6,529 bases of DNA from Comamonadaceae bacterium. GTDB taxonomy: Bacteria; Pseudomonadota; Gammaproteobacteria; Burkholderiales; Burkholderiaceae. A model generated the notes under the pieces. That model saw nothing but the letters and a program-made list of their open reading frames with translations. It was not told where the DNA came from and searched no databases. A program made the translations under genes and the position numbers. Shown here one piece after another: positions 3,474 through 6,529 of the stretch. Numbering within the stretch: the stretch's first letter is position 1; each line of letters opens with the position of its first letter. The stretch spans positions 1 through 6,529 of the forward strand of contig CANNNH010000084.1 in the NCBI GenBank assembly GCA_947505915.1. The letters run 5' to 3'.

Positions 3474-4524
3474 CCTTCGCCAAGCGGCACTGTCATGGGC
3501 GCTGCTGCTCATCAGCCTGCTGGCCTTTGCCCCGCCCGCGGCGGCAGCCACAGCCCCGGCCAGTGCGGCCGAGCGCCAAATGCAGGCCCTGAGCGTCGCC
3601 AGTGCGGCGGTGGTGGGCATTCAGGTGAAAGCGGCAGAAGGCGCACGCTCAGCGCGCACTCTGGGCCGCCAGCGCGTGGGCTCTGGCGTGGTGATTGACG
3701 CTGACGGGCTGGTGTTGACCATCGGCTACCTGATGCTGGAAGCCGATCAGATTGAAATCATCACCCAAGACCGCAAGGCCGTGCCGGCCGTGGCGGTGGC
3801 CTATGACATTGCCACCGGTTTCGGGCTGGTCAAGCCGCTGCTGCCTTTGCGCGGCGTCAAACCCGTGCCGCTTGGCAGCCTGAAGGGTGTGAGAAACGGC
3901 GAGCCGCTGATGGCCGCCACCGGCGCCAACACCCGGGGCGAAGACAGTGACGTGAGCATGACGCAGCTGGTCAGCCAGCGGGCTTTTTCAGGCAACTGGG
4001 AATACCACTTAGACAACGCCATTTTCACCAGCCCGCCCGTGTCGGCCGGCAGCGGCAACCACAGCGGCGCGCCCTTGTTCAACCAGCAAGGCGAGTTGCT
4101 GGGCATAGGCTCTTTGCTGGTGGGTGATGCGCTGGGCGAAAACCGCCGCGTACCCGGCAATATGTTTGTGCCAGTCGATCTTTTGCAACCCATTTTGGCC
4201 GAGCTGCGCAAGTCGGGCACCAGCGCGCAAAGCCGGCGGCCCTGGCTGGGCCTGACCTCCACCGACCAGGGCGGACGGGTGCAGATTCTGCGTGTGAACG
4301 AAGAAAGCCCTGCCCAAATGGCCGGCCTGCGCGCCGGCGATGTGGTGCTGGCGGTGGATGACGTGATGGTCAACAGCCTGGCGCTGTTTTACAAGCAACT
4401 GTGGGCGCGCAGCGCACCGGACGCCCTGGTCCGGCTGACCGTGCTGCAAGGCGCCGAAATCAAGGTGTTGCAGGTCACGCCGGAAGACCGCTTGCTCACG
4501 CTCAAGCGCCCTTCGGGCATTTAA
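3415..4524 (+). CDS. Exported S1C (HtrA-like) protease homologue with PDZ domain, atypical active site
   Basis: This 369-residue protein carries a signal peptide: Arg22, hydrophobic core AALSWALLLISLLAFA (24-39), PPAAAA and likely cleavage near residue 45. A trypsin-like HtrA domain follows (about 55-265) and then one PDZ domain (about 275-355: WLGL, SPAQMAGLRAGDVVLAVDD). It should sit in the periplasm. The HtrA pattern GSGVVIDADGLVLT (89-102) is clear, but the usual LTNxHV is LTIGYLM, so the catalytic His is Tyr105. The usual tDLAvlK is TGFGLVK, so the Asp is Gly135. The serine motif GNSGGPL is NHSGAPL with Ser217 retained. A related proteobacterial group shares LTIGYL and the LDxAIFT segment (199-205) and is likely non-proteolytic. 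A sensor, scaffold or chaperone role is inferred. I chose the ATG at 3415 (GGGA upstream) over a TTG at 3373. Confidence 0.85.
   Translation: MPDTLICRRTAFLSNAPAFDLRQAALSWALLLISLLAFAPPAAAATAPASAAERQMQALSVASAAVVGIQVKAAEGARSARTLGRQRVGSGVVIDADGLVLTIGYLMLEADQIEIITQDRKAVPAVAVAYDIATGFGLVKPLLPLRGVKPVPLGSLKGVRNGEPLMAATGANTRGEDSDVSMTQLVSQRAFSGNWEYHLDNAIFTSPPVSAGSGNHSGAPLFNQQGELLGIGSLLVGDALGENRRVPGNMFVPVDLLQPILAELRKSGTSAQSRRPWLGLTSTDQGGRVQILRVNEESPAQMAGLRAGDVVLAVDDVMVNSLALFYKQLWARSAPDALVRLTVLQGAEIKVLQVTPEDRLLTLKRPSGI
4521..4524. other. Shared TTAA double stop of convergent genes
   Basis: TAA of the S1C gene (4522-4524) and TAA of the SDR gene (4523-4521 on the minus strand) overlap in a palindromic TTAA. 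There is no intergenic space and no terminator hairpin, so transcripts must run into each other's gene before ending. Confidence 0.9.
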
Positions 4525-5441
4525 GAGCCGGCCAGGCCTTCGCGCACCGTCGGGTAGCGCAAGCGCAAGCCCAGCTCTTGCTTGAGGCGGCGGTTGTCCA
4601 GCCGTCTGGATTCGCCCATGAAACTCAGCAGCATCAGCGGCAATTGCTGCTGGGCCAGGCTGCGTGACAGGCGCGGCGGCTTGGGCAGGCCATACAGATC
4701 GGCGGCCAGGTCAAAGTAGTCACCCATTTTGAGTTCGGTGTCGTCGCTGACGTTGGTGTTGCGCTGCGGCTTGCCGCGCCACAGGGCAGCGATGCAGGCG
4801 CGCGCCAGGTCGTCGGCGTGAATATGGTTGGTGTAAACGTCGTCTTGCGCTTGCAGCACGGCCGTGCCCTTGAGCAGGCGCTGGCGCGGCGTGCCGCCTT
4901 CGCGGTCGGGCGCGTAAATGCCGGGAATGCGCAGCGCATGCACCCGGGTGCCGGTGGCGCGCCCGAAAAACCGCAGCTGCTGCTCGGCGTCTACGCGGCG
5001 CTGGCCGCGGGGTGTGCCCGGGTTGACGGCGCGCGCTTCGTTAACCCACTCGCCGCCGCAGTCGCCATAAACACCGCTGGTGGAGCCGTAGACCACGGAC
5101 TGCGGCAAGCTGCGCAAACGCAGCGCGCGCAACAAGGCCAGGGTGCGCGGGTCACGGCGCCAGTCGATCAGGTTTTCATTGGGCGGCGGCGCCAGGTGCA
5201 GCACCTGCGTGGCCAGCCCCGACAGGCGGCGCAGTGTGGCGGGCCGGTCCAGGTTGCCCAGCAGGGGGGTAAGGCCCTGGGCGCGCAGGCTGGCCAGACG
5301 CTCCGGCGACGAAGTTAATGCCAGTAAACGCACGCTGCGGGGCAGCTGCGCAGCCACGCGCTGGCCGACATCGCCGCATCCCACAATGAGCAGGCGGGGA
5401 CGACGAAAGCGCGACGGCAAAGCGCCTAGAAAAGTGGGCAT
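4521..5441 (-). CDS. NAD(P)-binding SDR-family epimerase/dehydratase-like protein (YeeZ-like)
   Basis: This 306-residue protein has an extended SDR Rossmann fold. The nucleotide-binding loop is LLIVGCGDVGQRVA (17-30), a GxGDVG form common in YeeZ-like atypical SDRs. HLAPPPNEN (82-90) and VVYGSTSGVYGDCGGEWVNE (117-136) follow, the latter carrying Ser120 and Tyr125. Then come RVHALRIPGIYAPDR (166-180) and NHIHADDLARACIAAL (205-220), all in the COG0451 order. The usual YxxxK is not evident: where Lys is expected the sequence reads PGTPRGQRRVDAE, so redox chemistry in the classic sense is uncertain. Substrate unknown. I chose the ATG at 5441; an upstream TTG at 5498 would add 19 residues lying in the divergent intergenic region. 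No clear Shine-Dalgarno precedes the ATG. It converges on the S1C gene and diverges from the reductase gene. Confidence 0.82.
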   Translation of the reverse strand: MPTFLGALPSRFRRPRLLIVGCGDVGQRVAAQLPRSVRLLALTSSPERLASLRAQGLTPLLGNLDRPATLRRLSGLATQVLHLAPPPNENLIDWRRDPRTLALLRALRLRSLPQSVVYGSTSGVYGDCGGEWVNEARAVNPGTPRGQRRVDAEQQLRFFGRATGTRVHALRIPGIYAPDREGGTPRQRLLKGTAVLQAQDDVYTNHIHADDLARACIAALWRGKPQRNTNVSDDTELKMGDYFDLAADLYGLPKPPRLSRSLAQQQLPLMLLSFMGESRRLDNRRLKQELGLRLRYPTVREGLAGS

Positions 5442-5487
5442 GCGTTTGAGGGCAAAATTAGCGGTTTGACCCGCGGCCAAGTACCCC

Positions 5488-5492
5488 AAGGA
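5488..5492 (+). promoter_or_regulatory. Shine-Dalgarno AAGGA of the reductase gene
   Basis: AAGGA ends 7 bases before the ATG at 5500 and fixes that start. A TTGACC (5466-5471) upstream could be a -35, but the matching -10 position overlaps this site and does not resemble TATAAT. Confidence 0.7.
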
Positions 5493-5499
5493 TAACAAG

Positions 5500-6529
5500 A
5501 TGAGTTTTCAAGTCTCCGTGCAGCCCAGCGGCCGCAGTTTCAGCGTTAACCCGGACGAGGCCGTGCTGGCCGCGGCCATCCGCCAGGGTGTCGGTATGCC
5601 CTATGGTTGCAAAGACGGCGCCTGCGGTTCGTGCAAATGCAAAAAGCTCGAAGGCAGCGTGACCCACGGCCCGCACCAGGCCAAGGCCTTGTCGGACCAA
5701 GAAGAGGCCGCCGGTTTTGTGCTGACCTGCTGCGCCGTGCCGCAAACCGACCTGGTGCTGGAGTCGCGTCAGGTAACGGAAGAAAACGCTTTTCAGATTA
5801 AAAAAATGCCGGTGCGTGTGGCCGGCTTGCAGCGCTTGTCGCACGACGTCATGGCGCTGCGCCTGCAGTTGCCGGCCAGCGAAGTTTTCAAGTACCACGC
5901 CGGTCAGTATGTGGAGTTTTTGCTGCGTGACGGCGACCGCCGCAGTTACTCCATGGCCAACGCGCCGCACACCCAAACCGAGACACCGGGCCTGGATTTG
6001 CACATCCGCCACATGCCGGGCGGCAAGTTCACCGACCAGGTGTTTGCCACCATGAAGGAAAAAGACATTTTGCGCATTGAAGGGCCGTATGGCAGTTTCT
6101 TTTTGCGCGAAGACAGCACCAAGCCCATGATTTTGCTGGCCTCGGGCACAGGCTTTGCGCCCATCAAGGCGCTCATCGAGCACATGCAGTTCAAGGGCAT
6201 CAAGCGCCCTGCCGTGCTGTACTGGGGCGGCCGCCGCCCGGCTGACCTTTACATGCAAGACTGGGTGCAGGCCCGCCTGGCCGAGATGCCGCAGCTGCGC
6301 TTTGTGCCGGTGGTTTCTGACGCGCTGCCTGAAGACCAGTGGCAAGGCCGTACCGGCTTTGTGCACAAGGCGGTGCTGCAAGACTTTGCCGACCTGTCGG
6401 GCCACCAGGTTTATGCTTGCGGTGCGCCTATCGTGATTGACTCGGCCAAGGCCGACTACACGGCGCTGGGCGGATTGCCTGAAGACGAATTTTTTGCCGA
6501 TTCATTCACCACAGAAGCCGACAAGGCCA
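5500..6529 (+). CDS. [2Fe-2S] ferredoxin-FAD-NAD(P)H reductase (CDP-6-deoxy-delta-3,4-glucoseen reductase-like), 3' end cut by the window
   Basis: The 343 visible codons encode a three-module electron-transfer protein. Residues 1-90 are a plant-type ferredoxin with C37-x4-C42-x2-C45 (YGCKDGACGSCKCKK) and the distal C77 (VLTCCAV). Residues about 103-205 form the FAD domain, with RSYS (148-151) and GGKFTDQVF. Residues about 208-343 form the NAD(P)H domain, with LLASGTGFAPIKA (212-224) and YACGAP (305-310). Electrons would pass from NAD(P)H through FAD to the iron-sulfur cluster and then to an unknown acceptor. Betaproteobacterial members are often annotated as CDP-6-deoxy-delta-3,4-glucoseen reductase (AscD-like) or as oxygenase reductases, but no deoxysugar or oxygenase genes are near, so the specific role is open. 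The family usually ends near this length, so only a few codons should be missing. AAGGA upstream supports the start. Confidence 0.92.
   Translation, partial: MSFQVSVQPSGRSFSVNPDEAVLAAAIRQGVGMPYGCKDGACGSCKCKKLEGSVTHGPHQAKALSDQEEAAGFVLTCCAVPQTDLVLESRQVTEENAFQIKKMPVRVAGLQRLSHDVMALRLQLPASEVFKYHAGQYVEFLLRDGDRRSYSMANAPHTQTETPGLDLHIRHMPGGKFTDQVFATMKEKDILRIEGPYGSFFLREDSTKPMILLASGTGFAPIKALIEHMQFKGIKRPAVLYWGGRRPADLYMQDWVQARLAEMPQLRFVPVVSDALPEDQWQGRTGFVHKAVLQDFADLSGHQVYACGAPIVIDSAKADYTALGGLPEDEFFADSFTTEADKA

Noticed and set aside
3801..4449. Minus-strand open frames opposite the S1C gene
   Set aside because: No recognisable domain; they mirror the codon structure of the HtrA-like gene.
4818..5318. Plus-strand open frame of 166 codons opposite the SDR gene
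   Set aside because: Low-complexity Ala/Gly/Gln/Arg composition, no ribosome site, and entirely inside a conserved SDR gene on the other strand.
5466..5494. Promoter for the reductase gene with TTGACC as -35
   Set aside because: The corresponding -10 position reads AGGATA and overlaps the ribosome-binding site.
5458..6405. Long minus-strand open frame of 315 codons opposite the reductase gene
   Set aside because: It lies antisense to a clearly recognisable ferredoxin reductase, is rich in His/Gln/Arg with no domain, and such long antisense frames are common in GC-rich DNA.

Overview
The window looks like a chromosomal accessory pocket in a GC-rich betaproteobacterium, probably of the Comamonadaceae (Polaromonas/Rhodoferax/Acidovorax type). 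That placement rests on codon usage and on the look of the flanking housekeeping genes. It is an inference, because no ribosomal or other marker gene is present.

The left half (about 1-3290) is a dense set of toxin-antitoxin (TA) type genes, some intact and some broken. On the minus strand there is a DUF4258 protein (5-259), whose stop overlaps a start codon leading out of the window. Next comes a complete Phd/YefM-type antitoxin plus PIN-domain toxin pair (873-1154 and 457-876). Back to back with it, on the plus strand, is a complete SpoVT/AbrB-type VapB plus VapC pair (1275-1529 and 1538-1945). A second, 5'-truncated copy of the first vapC follows (2005-2352). It lies in a 391-bp direct repeat (414-804 and 1962-2352) whose copies differ at about 23 positions by hand count and contain no indels. 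Copy 2 is joined directly to a nucleotidyltransferase fragment (2353-2624) that lacks both ends. A VbhA-like antitoxin (2654-2848) then overlaps a Fic-family gene (2826-3473). The Fic gene keeps its HPFREGNGR motif but appears to lose its normal C-terminus.

The right half (3415-6529) is ordinary and GC-rich. It holds an exported, HtrA-like S1C protease homologue with a PDZ domain that lacks the usual His and Asp of the catalytic triad (3415-4524). A convergent YeeZ-like NAD(P)-binding SDR protein (4521-5441) shares a TTAA double stop with it. A divergent [2Fe-2S] ferredoxin/FAD/NAD(P)H reductase (5500 to the window end) follows and is nearly complete.

The two intact TA pairs are divergent across 120 bp. 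That gap contains a good sigma70-like promoter for the Phd-PIN pair, with 8-bp direct repeats in and around its spacer, and a GTATAT-N5-ATATAC palindrome upstream of vapB. Recombination between the 391-bp repeats would excise 1548 bp carrying both antitoxin genes, so the arrangement may stabilise itself by addiction. I see no clearly new system. The most unusual points are the repeat-bracketed double TA block, the junction of two broken genes at 2352/2353, the lysine in the VbhA-like inhibitory motif, the apparently replaced Fic tail, and the unusual S1C active site. There are no RNA genes, CRISPR arrays or insertion-sequence genes that I can support.
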